In this document: positions 9,101 to 16,846 of the stretch, piece after piece
Layout: every line of letters begins with the position of its first letter
How positions within the stretch are numbered: the stretch's first letter is position 1
Assembly: GCA_001802125.1 (NCBI GenBank)
Contig: MGZK01000023.1
Location: 1 to 41,374 of the forward strand
Length of the DNA stretch: 41,374 nucleotides
Source of the DNA: Geobacteraceae bacterium GWC2_55_20
GTDB taxonomy: Bacteria > Desulfobacterota > Desulfuromonadia > Geobacterales > Pseudopelobacteraceae
Reading direction: 5' to 3'
Made by a program: the position numbers and the translations under genes
The notes under the pieces: generated by a model
Told to the model about the DNA's origin: nothing
The model's database searches: none
What the model saw: the letters and a program-made list of their open reading frames with translations, nothing else

Positions 9101-12100
9101 GTTTATTTGATCATGCCATCGCTACCTCGCCTGATTTTGCCGCACCATTTATAAGCTTGTCAAACCTATATTTATCTGTTGGAAAGCTTGGAGAGGCGAT
9201 TGCAATTTGTAATAAGGCACTTGAAAATATATTTGATTGTCCGGAAATCTATAATAACCTTGGAAGCGCTTACATGAAGTTGGGCAATTTTAATGATTCT
9301 CTGGCTGCATTCAGGAAAGCGCTTGAATTAGACCCGAACTATCATCAGGTCCGAAGTAATATATTATTTCTTTTGCATTCTATTTATCAAACCACAATAC
9401 ATGAGGTTTTTGAAGAAAGCCGCAATTGGGATATTAGGCACGGTAGATTAGAGAAGTATTCTCATATTCCAGAAAAACTCGTTGGTAGTTCTTTGCTCCG
9501 CATAGGTTTTATCTCTCCTGATTTCAGATCACATCCAGTAGGCTTTTTTATTCAATCTTTCATGATGCTGCATGACAGAAACAGCTTTGAGATATTCTGC
9601 TATTCAGATGTTATTTCTGAAGACCATATAACTAAACGTATCTGCGAGTCAGTCGATGTCTTCCGTGATATCCATGAAATTGATGATGAAGAGGTTTCTG
9701 AAATTGTATTCAGGGATAATATAAATATTCTGGTTGATCTCGCAGGTCATACAAATGGCAATAGATTGAGAGTCTTTGCTATGAAACCGGCACCGGTTCA
9801 GGTGACATGGGCCGGATATGTGGGGACCACAGGCCTTTCCACAATGAATTATCTTATTTCGGATCGTTTTCAGTCACCGGAAGGTTCAGATGCGTTTTCT
9901 ACAGAAACTATCATCAGGATGCCGGATGATTATATCTGCTATATGCCACCTGAAGATTCCCCTGCAGTAAGTCCTCTACCAGTGGACCAAAACGGATATG
10001 TCACATTCGGCAGTTTTAATAAACCGTCAAAAATATCCGATGAATCGATAGCTTTATGGTCTGAAGTATTGAAACTGGTAGACGGCTCGAGGTTATTTCT
10101 CAAAAACGCATCGTTTTCCGACAGCGATGCGATTAAGCGATACACCCAGATGTTTTCCCGTTTTGGAATCACTAATGACAGATTGATTTTTGAAGGTCCA
10201 GCCTCGCACTATGAGATGCTTGCCAGTTACGGTAAAGTGGATATACAGCTAGATACATTTCCATATAGTGGTGGACTTACCACGCTTGAATCACTTTGGA
10301 TGGGGGTGCCTGTAGTTACTTTACCTGGCAAACTGTTTTCATCAAGACATTCTTTAAGTCATCTTATGAACGCTGGATTGGGTGAGCTAGTGGCATCAAC
10401 GCAGGAGGAGTACGTAGCTATTGTATGCAAACTTGCTGTTGATCTGAACAGACTTTCAACCCTGCGAACTGGGTTACGTCACCGCTTGATCAGTTCCCCT
10501 ATTTGTGACGGGAGTAAATTCACAAATAACCTGCAGAGGGTATTTCGTTGGATGTGGCACAGTTGGAGTGAAAGTGATTTCAATGTTCCTCTAGTGTTTT
10601 GTGGTGAAAATGAAATTGTAAAATTACAGGAAGATGAGGACTTTAAATCAGCTTTGTTTACCGATGATTTTTCAAAGGGGCTTTTGTGTATCCAATTAAA
10701 TGATTTTCTAGGAGCAGCGGAGATGTTTGAGGCAGTTCTGGTTAATGATCCAGACAATGCTGATGCTCACAACAATCTTGGAATTGCCTATTTTGAAATT
10801 GGTTTCAGGGATGATGCCAAAGATGAATTCAGGACAGCGACTAAAATTGCACCCAACCATGCAGAAGCCTGGAAAAATCTTGGAAAAGCAAACAGGGATA
10901 CTGGCGGTAATTCTGAACTGTCTGCTCGATGTTTCAGAAAGGCTCTTTCCATTAATCCTTATTTTGATGAAGCCTGGATGATGTTGGGCGCTTCACTGCT
11001 GGATAGTGGGAGGAGCGCCGAGGCAGTAAATTGTTTCAAAAAAACTTTGGAACTGAATCCGAAGAATTGTGATGCTCACTCAAACTTACTGTTTGCCATG
11101 AACTACATTGCTCAAATATCTCAGGAAGATCTTTTCTTGGAAAGCCTGAAGTGGAATGAGATTCATACATTCGGCATTGAAAGAATCCAGCCAAGTTCTA
11201 AAATTTTTCCACACCTAAACCCCAACACTGATTGGGAGGGGAATAAGCTGCGAATCGGTTATGTTTCTGGGGACTTTAAACATCATCCGGTTGGGTATCA
11301 TCTGCTTCCAATTCTTGCATCGTATGACAGAAATAAATTTGAATTGTACTGCTATGCGACAATTTGTGAGCAGGACGACATGACAGAGAAAATGCAGGGA
11401 TATGTTTCCTGTTGGAGGGACATTTCAAAACTAACCGATATTGAGGCTGCAGCTAGAATAATCGAGGATAGGATAGATATTCTTGTTGATCTTGCTGGAC
11501 ATACAAAGGGGCATCGATTGCGATTATTTGCGATGAAACCTGCACCGATTCAGGTGTCATGGCTCGGTTATTTCAATACTACAGGAGTTAATGCAATAGA
11601 TTATCTGATTTCTGATGAAACAACCATTTCGGTGAATGAGGAACATTGGTTTTCTGAAAAGATTATTCGCCTTCCCGAAAGCCGTTTTTGTTATTCGCCT
11701 CCGGAATATGCTCCACCAGTAGTTAAACCGCCTGTACTTAAGAATGGTTATATCACTTTTGGTTCATTCAACAATATTGCCAAGCTGACACCTGCAGTTA
11801 TCGAATTGTGGAGTAAAGTCCTTATTTCAATTCCGGATTCCAAATTGATTATAAAATGGTCCAACCTCGGAAGAAAGAAAGAAAGAGACCGATTGTTGAA
11901 GAGCTTCAGGTGTCATGATATTTGTGATAACCGGCTGATATTACGTGGAAAGTCATCACATGCAGATATGTTAAAGGAATATGGTGATATTGATATTGCA
12001 CTTGATCCCTTCCCGTTTTCTGGCGGCATGACATCATGTGAGGCTCTTTGGATGGGGGTTCCGATTTTGACACTTATGGGAAATAAACCCGCTGGTCGTC

Positions 12101-14382
12101 AGACAGCCAGTTTTTTAAGAACGATTGATTTGCCTGAGTGGATAATATTCTCGCAGGAACAATTTATTGCCAAAGCTAAAGAGACTGCATTCAAGCTTGA
12201 AGAATTAAAAAAGATACGGTTTGAATTACGTGCTAGGATGATGGCATCGACTCTCTGTGACGGGGCAAAATTTACCAGAAATCTGGAGGAACTCTATTTT
12301 CAAATTGAGAAAGAAAGCACTGATTTGAAAGAAACTACCTCAAAATCTTATAATGATGCTGCGGAAAATATAATAGTTGATGCAAATATGAGAGCAGCCA
12401 TGCTGTACAATGATGGCATTGATCAGATGGAAGCTGGAAACTTTGATAAAGCTACCAGGCTTTTTGAACAGTCCGTGTCTTTGAATCCAGGTTTTGCAAT
12501 GGCTTACAATAACCTGGGTATTATCAAGATGCAAACTTGCGAAATTGATGAGGCAAAAAATGCATTTGAATTGGCAATTTCTGCTGACTCATCTTTCGCA
12601 GAAGCTTACTATAATCTTGGATTAACATTTGAAAAGAAAAAGTATTTCCATGAAGCCATAGAGTGCTTTGAGAGCTCTATCAGGCTGAACTCTGAATATG
12701 GAGAGGCCTATCTGGAAAAAGGCAATGCTCTGCTGGCTTTGAAAGAACCATATCATGCTCTGGAGTGCTATGAACAAGCATCTGAACATATACAGGAATC
12801 AGCCATAATATCTAACAATATCGGATCAGCGTATCATCAGCTTGAGGATATTAATAATGCTGAACTGTATTTTAGAGAAGCATTGTTTTATGACCATGAA
12901 TATGCTCCGGCATATATCAATCTGAGTATGCTTTTCTGTGAAATGGGCTTGGTAACTGATGCGGAGCGAGTTGCATCTGAGGGGCTTGGATATTTTCCTG
13001 ACAATACAGATCTCTTGTCAGTACATGCCAGAACTATGACAGCCCAGTCAAGGATACATGAAGCATTGGAGGATTTGCATAGAGCACTTGAAGTAAATCC
13101 TCAGAATGCTGCCTTGCATAGCAGCTTAATATATTCACTTCAGTATCTGGATGGTTCCTTTATTTCAGCTATTTCGGCCGAACAAAAAAAGTGGGCTGAA
13201 CTGCATGTTCCAGCAGATAATCATAAACTGACATTCCAAAATGATCCACTCCCTGATCGTAAGCTGATAATCGGATATGTGTCTCCCGATTTTTGCAGGC
13301 ACCCAGTCGGGTACTTTATATTGCCGATTCTCCAGATGCATAATCGGGATGATTTTGTTGTTATCTGCTATTCAGACAGGACGAAGTCAGATATTCAAAC
13401 CTTGATGCTGGAGTCGTATGCTGATGTTTGGCATAATACTTCAGAATGCACAGATCAAGAACTGTTTGAACTCATTTCAAACGATAAAGTTGATGTATTG
13501 GTAGACCTTGCGGGGCATACAGCTGGAAACCGATTGACATTGTTTGCCAGAAAAGCTGCACCAATACAAATTTCTTGGCTCGGCTACCCCAATACCACTG
13601 GTATACCAACAATGGATTATCGTATTACAGATGCAATCGCAGACCCTGAAGTTGCAAGTGAAAAATGTCAAAGTGAACGACTGATTCGTCTTCCGTATGG
13701 CTTCCATTGCTATCAACCTACTGAAAATTCAAAGGGTCTTGGTCCACCACCGTCACATATCAATGAATATATCACCTTCGGTTGTTTTAACAATATCTCC
13801 AAAATCACACTTGAAGTTATTGACCTTTGGAGCCGTATTCTCCTGGCAGTTCCAGATTCCCGACTTTTGCTGAAGTATAAGTCATTTATCGACTCTGATT
13901 TTGCCAAGAACTATAAAATGCATTTTGTTAAGCGAGGAGTTGAAGAGGAGCGTGTTAAGTGCGTTCCGGCAATTGATTCATTCACTGATCATCTTGAATT
14001 GTATCGTCAGATAGACATCGCACTTGATCCGTTTCCCTACAATGGCACCACAACTACTTTTGAAACCCTTTACATGGGCGTTCCGGTGATTGCATTACGT
14101 GGTAATTGTCACGCAGGACGTGTAGGGGCTAGTATCTTATGCCATCTTGGACTTGAAGAGCTTTTGGCAGAAACAGTGGATGAATATCTGGATGTCACGG
14201 TTACACTCTGTAATGATATGAAGCGACTTTCAGATTATCATTTAAATCTCAGGAAGCAGCTGTCTGCTTCTCCATTTGTGGACGCGGAAAGATTTACTAT
14301 TACTCTTGAGAATGCCTATCGCAAAGCTTGGCATATTTACTCAGCCAAATGTGCTGGGATTGATATAATTCAGAAACTATAG
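3181..14382 (+). CDS. Giant protein of six tandem TPR + O-GlcNAc-transferase-like (GT41/SPINDLY) modules
   Basis: This encodes about 3733 residues. Six catalytic domains of about 350 residues are each preceded by TPR repeats; the domain motif [RI]IG[YF][IV]S begins at residues 300, 824, 1535, 2107, 2691 and 3363. Each keeps the His of the S-x-DF-x-x-H motif (311, 835, 1546, 2118, 2702, 3374), matching catalytic-region His498 of human OGT, and the Lys of FGxFN-x-x-x-K, matching Lys842 that binds UDP. Such enzymes move a sugar from a nucleotide donor to Ser/Thr of proteins in the cytoplasm; TPRs bind the acceptor. Most family members have one catalytic domain. Domains 1, 2 and 6 share LGYPNTTG and FPYNGTTTT; 3 and 4 share AGYxGTTG and GGLTT; 5 is intermediate. 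I chose ATG 3181 because the earlier in-frame ATG at 3091 lies inside the upstream terminator; no good ribosome site is visible, so the start is uncertain. Donor and acceptor are unknown. Low GC relative to the core genes. Confidence 0.93.
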   Translation: MTKKLVLYDELTVNEMCRKASMCVDKGDFIQAEAIYRDIISRIPNHHRSLHGLGVVMYRGRKDTEEAVRLVQQAIQLKPDYLDAFFNLRKMLNELGRFVEAEECYQKAMALKPDSSVVCLGLGNLCCQKQKFEEAVSFYQKAIEYSPDAKIYVAMGKALRMLFRIEEAVNAFHSALAIQSDCGEALLGLSMSYEISSNYVAAEEYAQKALKLLPTSADCMQVMAVLKRASGKATEAVDWYKSAVKVGGGLPVFSNMLYAMNFSTYFSQDEILYQSRIWERKLTLKTDSNVFPARQPGKLRIGYISPDFRKHVVAFFFEPLLAAHNHNRFEIHCYSNVLTPDNVTEQLKGYADYWHDIRSFSDEEAIARIRDDRIDILIDLSGHTADNRLGIFAHRAAPIQITWLGYPNTTGISAMDYRITDAVADPEGFSDEQHSERLMRLPDCFLCYQPPKNPPDVASTPLLINGFVTFGCFNYPAKITPEVIAIWSNILLSVPFSRLLLKSQSFCDPVLAKNFTACFEAHGIATERIMCVPAKESFSDHLATYNHIDIALDPFPYNGTTTTFEALFMGVPVITLRGNRHAARVGSSILTNLGATELIAETVDDYLALSVSLSSDVKRLSTYHLELRNLLVSSALCDSARFADSIEEVFRTAWQAYSHAHPVSPPHLDGQFLKAQKYFTRGEYEQSRSIYEDILSDQSDNPRALHGMGVVCHWLADSESAIRYISRAIELTTNYPVALTNLGGVYKETGRVREAIDCFRKALASDPCFSEIHSNILMNMQYLSEYCYDDVLKESLRWSDLHARLPCQQLSNKKINSIKSGKIRIGFVSADFRKHPVGFFVIPFFSNYDHEQFELFCYSNSNCSDEITKQIISLVDIWRVIEGMPDRIAWQMIHDDAIDVLVDLSGHTAGNRLILFSMRPAPVQMTWLGYPNTTGISAMDFRITDADADPVGASEANYSEQLIRLSNCFLCYQPPIDPPDFSPPPIIRNGFITFGCFNQLPKITSEIINCWIAILMAVPNSRFLLKSQSFRDPDFAANFSACFGSNGVTSDRIICIPTKVSFNDHLATYNEIDIALDTFPYNGTTTTFEALFMGVPVISLRGNCHAGRVGASILNNLGLAELIAETLEDYLSITIVLSRDIQRLSTYHAGLRELLVSSVLCDAARFVDSFEDMFRTVWQKYNHSNQATFSQTNLRKPTIVALYENEFELENRCNEAAQLVVLGKLKEAEACYEALLADFNGYPRALHALGVVRYRIGNIENGLELVRNALVLKPDYIEALQSLGKMLNEQKCYLEASNCYRRILCLKPDDQNSLLLMAIILSKAGEREKAINAYQRLVAAAPEHFDAIFNLGQLQIDAKQFDQAEKLLHRARQLSPDNAGVLLVLGNLALSKRDFKTAEIFYLNACKIEPDCVELQTNLGYLYTELKHIKKAITHSDRAVKLKPDFALGYVNLGCALEKSGQIYEAVEAYKTAIKFDPALHKAHSSLIMLMHYLPETTPEDIFQMSLNWNSLNAECFSNLWSRGNCQYSQDKIIRIGFISPDFRRHPVAYFIQSFFEFHNRDEFEIICYSDAVYEDDFTQILRNASDSWKTVIDTDDYVLNEVIREDHIDILVDLAGHTVGNRLRVFAMKPAPIQVTWAGYAGTTGLSAIDYLISDRFQSPPDAEEYSSEQIIRMPDDYISYCPPQYAHEVSSLPALSNGYLTFGVFNNLAKVSTEVLCVWVEILNKVEGSRLFIKNPSFDDPFTVKRYLEFFKSRGISAELIITEGLSSPAEMLDRYSHVDIQLDTFPYCGGLTTLESLWMGVPVITLSGNLFSSRHSLSHLMNVGLDEYVASSREEYVAIACQLAGDLERLSVLRTTLRQKMADSPLCDGITFTKNIQEVFRKIWEKNGSVVKSEALDIGAIEQPVKIIEKQLSGDHITFNDQGNIHSDNGDFDSAIKCYIKALDLKPGYVEAYFNMGLVYNKTGNLEEAIRLFDHAIATSPDFAAPFISLSNLYLSVGKLGEAIAICNKALENIFDCPEIYNNLGSAYMKLGNFNDSLAAFRKALELDPNYHQVRSNILFLLHSIYQTTIHEVFEESRNWDIRHGRLEKYSHIPEKLVGSSLLRIGFISPDFRSHPVGFFIQSFMMLHDRNSFEIFCYSDVISEDHITKRICESVDVFRDIHEIDDEEVSEIVFRDNINILVDLAGHTNGNRLRVFAMKPAPVQVTWAGYVGTTGLSTMNYLISDRFQSPEGSDAFSTETIIRMPDDYICYMPPEDSPAVSPLPVDQNGYVTFGSFNKPSKISDESIALWSEVLKLVDGSRLFLKNASFSDSDAIKRYTQMFSRFGITNDRLIFEGPASHYEMLASYGKVDIQLDTFPYSGGLTTLESLWMGVPVVTLPGKLFSSRHSLSHLMNAGLGELVASTQEEYVAIVCKLAVDLNRLSTLRTGLRHRLISSPICDGSKFTNNLQRVFRWMWHSWSESDFNVPLVFCGENEIVKLQEDEDFKSALFTDDFSKGLLCIQLNDFLGAAEMFEAVLVNDPDNADAHNNLGIAYFEIGFRDDAKDEFRTATKIAPNHAEAWKNLGKANRDTGGNSELSARCFRKALSINPYFDEAWMMLGASLLDSGRSAEAVNCFKKTLELNPKNCDAHSNLLFAMNYIAQISQEDLFLESLKWNEIHTFGIERIQPSSKIFPHLNPNTDWEGNKLRIGYVSGDFKHHPVGYHLLPILASYDRNKFELYCYATICEQDDMTEKMQGYVSCWRDISKLTDIEAAARIIEDRIDILVDLAGHTKGHRLRLFAMKPAPIQVSWLGYFNTTGVNAIDYLISDETTISVNEEHWFSEKIIRLPESRFCYSPPEYAPPVVKPPVLKNGYITFGSFNNIAKLTPAVIELWSKVLISIPDSKLIIKWSNLGRKKERDRLLKSFRCHDICDNRLILRGKSSHADMLKEYGDIDIALDPFPFSGGMTSCEALWMGVPILTLMGNKPAGRQTASFLRTIDLPEWIIFSQEQFIAKAKETAFKLEELKKIRFELRARMMASTLCDGAKFTRNLEELYFQIEKESTDLKETTSKSYNDAAENIIVDANMRAAMLYNDGIDQMEAGNFDKATRLFEQSVSLNPGFAMAYNNLGIIKMQTCEIDEAKNAFELAISADSSFAEAYYNLGLTFEKKKYFHEAIECFESSIRLNSEYGEAYLEKGNALLALKEPYHALECYEQASEHIQESAIISNNIGSAYHQLEDINNAELYFREALFYDHEYAPAYINLSMLFCEMGLVTDAERVASEGLGYFPDNTDLLSVHARTMTAQSRIHEALEDLHRALEVNPQNAALHSSLIYSLQYLDGSFISAISAEQKKWAELHVPADNHKLTFQNDPLPDRKLIIGYVSPDFCRHPVGYFILPILQMHNRDDFVVICYSDRTKSDIQTLMLESYADVWHNTSECTDQELFELISNDKVDVLVDLAGHTAGNRLTLFARKAAPIQISWLGYPNTTGIPTMDYRITDAIADPEVASEKCQSERLIRLPYGFHCYQPTENSKGLGPPPSHINEYITFGCFNNISKITLEVIDLWSRILLAVPDSRLLLKYKSFIDSDFAKNYKMHFVKRGVEEERVKCVPAIDSFTDHLELYRQIDIALDPFPYNGTTTTFETLYMGVPVIALRGNCHAGRVGASILCHLGLEELLAETVDEYLDVTVTLCNDMKRLSDYHLNLRKQLSASPFVDAERFTITLENAYRKAWHIYSAKCAGIDIIQKL
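3200..14349 (+). repeat. Six-fold coding repeat: TPR + GT41 modules
   Basis: Approximate modules (TPR start to domain end): 3200-5155, 5190-6735, 6790-8850, 8935-10572, 10660-12318 and 12380-14349. Catalytic parts begin near 4069, 5641, 7774, 9490, 11242 and 13258. The number of TPRs differs between modules: modules 1, 3 and 6 have long arrays, 2, 4 and 5 short ones. Each catalytic part ends in a similar block of the type S-x-LCD-x-x-x-F-x-x-x-[IL]-[EQ]-x-[VML]-[FY]. The units are clearly homologous but well diverged, so this is old duplication rather than a fresh array or an assembly artefact. Confidence 0.9.
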
Positions 14383-14404
14383 TTAGAATTAAGAGATAAT
14401 AAAT

Positions 14405-16846
14405 ATGTCAATGACATGGGAAAAGCTGGACAAGACCGATCCTGCAGAATTGCTACTTATTGACCCGGAACTGGGGAAAAAGTTCCCACCTTTAATACTG
14501 GATTCTTCGATTACTATTGGCATGGCTGCATACGGAAATATGGATACAACTCTCATTGCTTTACGTTCTCTGCTGGCAAGTGTTACCGGAGATTATGAGT
14601 TAATTCTTGTTGATGATGCATCACCTGACAACACAGGAAAATTATTTGAGCTTGTGCTGTATTTACATAAAAATACAAAACTCTTCAGATTCCCTAAAAA
14701 CATTGAATACAGCGGAAGTCTCAATACAATACTCTCCCATGCTTCGGGTAATAGAATTATTTTTCTATCAAATGACATATTTGTTTCTCCTAGCTATATA
14801 AACGAATTGCTGTTTGTTTCAGATGTATATAATGATTCCGGTCTGGTCAGAGGGTGTTCAAATTTTGTGGATAATCGCCTTATTACCCACAATGTCAACG
14901 ACTGCGGTGAACTAAACAATTTCATTGATTTATTCACATATGCCAGGGCTCGATCAGAACGCTATAAGTGCGTTTGGTTTGATGATCCATTTTTGACCGG
15001 TGATGCCTTCCTTATTACTCGCCAACTACTTGAAAAAGTCGGATATCTGGATCGCAGGTTTTTAGGGTACTTTGTGGATCATGATTTGGGTGTGCGTGCC
15101 CGTCAGGCCGGATTTCGTCCCAGGCTTGCTATTGGTGCTTTTGCTTGGCATCAACACCAAGCAAATTTTGATTATCTTCCGAATTATGAAAAACAGAAAA
15201 AACTTGATAGACGTTGGGCACGGGTTTACGAAAATTGGGCTGTTTTTAAGCAGAAATACGGTCTTCCGGCATATATGGGGTATGAGGGAGTTAGAAGAAT
15301 CCCTTGGGATGGATTAGCTCAACTGCAGATGTCTGATTATCCTCCCCCATGTGATAATAGTCGGTTCTGTCTGCCAGTGCTTGAAACCTCTGGATGGCGG
15401 AAATATCAAGTGTCAACAATGTCGGAGCAGGCAAGCAAAACGATGTATTCAGGAAATCTTCTGGAAGCTGAATCAATTTGTTATAAAGCACTTCAGCTTG
15501 AATCTGACAACTCTTCAGTACTAACAACTCTTGGCACTATTCAGGCTTATCAGGGCAAACTTGATGCCGCTATTAAAACGTATCGTAATACATTGAAACT
15601 TGATCCATCAAATATGAAGGCCCATTCAAATCTGCTTTTATGCATGAACTATAATGAAACAAGTTCTCAACAAGCTATTTATCGAGAGAGTAGGATATGG
15701 GAAAAACATCACTTCTCAGCAAAAAAAATGAATTTGCCTGTACGCCTACCACGTTCAAGAATACGGATTGCATATATTTCACCCGATTTTCGTCGCCATT
15801 CTGTCGGCTTTTTTTTATTACCGCTTTTGGAAAATCATGACAGAAACATCTTTGAAATCTACTGTCTGAGCGATACTAAAAAAAATGATGACATGACAAA
15901 AAAGATGTTAGCGCTTGTGGATGGCTGGAGGGATATTTCATTATTGACCGATGATGAAGCGGCAAGTGTGATTTGTGAGGTCGCGCCTGATGTTCTTATT
16001 GATTTGGCAGGCCACACCGGTGAGACAATCAGGCTTGGTCTTTTCACTAGAAGGCTAGCGCCGGTTCAGGTTACCTGGCTTGGTTATCCAAACACTACAG
16101 GTCTTACTTCTATGGATTACCGCATTACAGATGCAATTGCAGATCCACTTGGAGTTTCTGACAAATTGTATAGTGAACAACTTGTAAGAATTGCAGATTG
16201 TTTTCTTTGTTACAAGCCACCTGAAGATGCTCCAGAAATCTCAGTCTTACCTGCCTTGACGAATGGATACATTACTTTTGGTTCGTTTAATATGCTGCCT
16301 AAAATTCAAGAAGGAACGGTCAAGGCATGGTGTCAACTTTTGAATCATATTCCGAATTCAAAATTGTTGTTGAAAAATCATTATTTCCGAGATGATGCTA
16401 CTGTTAACAGAATAGTGGAGCGATTCAAAAAATATGGAATTACCGGTGATCGCTTAATAATAAAACCTTCTGATCCGGATACTAAAACTCATCTCGCACA
16501 GTATGGAAATATAGATGTTGCTCTTGACACTTTTCCTTACAATGGTACCACGACCACCTGCGAGGCCCTGTGGATGGGAGTTCCTGTCATAACATTGTCT
16601 GGTGGCCGTCATTCCTGCAGAGTAGGGGAGAGTCTGCTTGCTGCGGTCGGCATGAGTTGCAATACGGCAAATTCAGTTGAGGAATACCTTGAAAAGGCTG
16701 TTTCTATTGCAAGCAAACTGGACGCATTATCTCATTTACGTTCATGTTTGCGTATGAAAATGAAAGATTCAGTTCTTTGTTCAGCAAAATCATATGCAAG
16801 AAAATTTGAAGCTGTCTTGAATACGATTTGGAATGGAGATATCTAA
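14405..16846 (+). CDS. GT2 glycosyltransferase - TPR - GT41 fusion protein
   Basis: This 813-residue protein has three parts. Residues about 35-275 are a GT2 (GT-A fold) transferase: MAAYGNMDTT, the nucleotide-binding LVDDASPDNTG, a metal-site loop FLSNDI, and the acceptor-side motif GYFVDHDLGVRARQAGF. Residues about 345-415 are TPR-like. From about residue 450 comes a seventh GT41 domain (RIAYISPDFRRHSVGFF), with the key His in DFRRH, Lys in FGSFNMLPK, and FPYNGTTTT, so it belongs to the class of giant-protein domains 1, 2 and 6. It starts 22 bp after the giant gene and is probably in its operon. The fusion suggests two successive sugar additions: a GT41 step on protein and a GT2 step that extends or acts on the same target. 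The acceptor order is inference. ATG 14405 is preceded by a weak purine-rich site. Confidence 0.92.
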   Translation: MSMTWEKLDKTDPAELLLIDPELGKKFPPLILDSSITIGMAAYGNMDTTLIALRSLLASVTGDYELILVDDASPDNTGKLFELVLYLHKNTKLFRFPKNIEYSGSLNTILSHASGNRIIFLSNDIFVSPSYINELLFVSDVYNDSGLVRGCSNFVDNRLITHNVNDCGELNNFIDLFTYARARSERYKCVWFDDPFLTGDAFLITRQLLEKVGYLDRRFLGYFVDHDLGVRARQAGFRPRLAIGAFAWHQHQANFDYLPNYEKQKKLDRRWARVYENWAVFKQKYGLPAYMGYEGVRRIPWDGLAQLQMSDYPPPCDNSRFCLPVLETSGWRKYQVSTMSEQASKTMYSGNLLEAESICYKALQLESDNSSVLTTLGTIQAYQGKLDAAIKTYRNTLKLDPSNMKAHSNLLLCMNYNETSSQQAIYRESRIWEKHHFSAKKMNLPVRLPRSRIRIAYISPDFRRHSVGFFLLPLLENHDRNIFEIYCLSDTKKNDDMTKKMLALVDGWRDISLLTDDEAASVICEVAPDVLIDLAGHTGETIRLGLFTRRLAPVQVTWLGYPNTTGLTSMDYRITDAIADPLGVSDKLYSEQLVRIADCFLCYKPPEDAPEISVLPALTNGYITFGSFNMLPKIQEGTVKAWCQLLNHIPNSKLLLKNHYFRDDATVNRIVERFKKYGITGDRLIIKPSDPDTKTHLAQYGNIDVALDTFPYNGTTTTCEALWMGVPVITLSGGRHSCRVGESLLAAVGMSCNTANSVEEYLEKAVSIASKLDALSHLRSCLRMKMKDSVLCSAKSYARKFEAVLNTIWNGDI

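Noticed and set aside
3200-14349. Repeat array considered as CRISPR or tandem DNA repeat
   Set aside because: The repeats are long, diverged coding modules in one frame; there are no short identical repeats with spacers.
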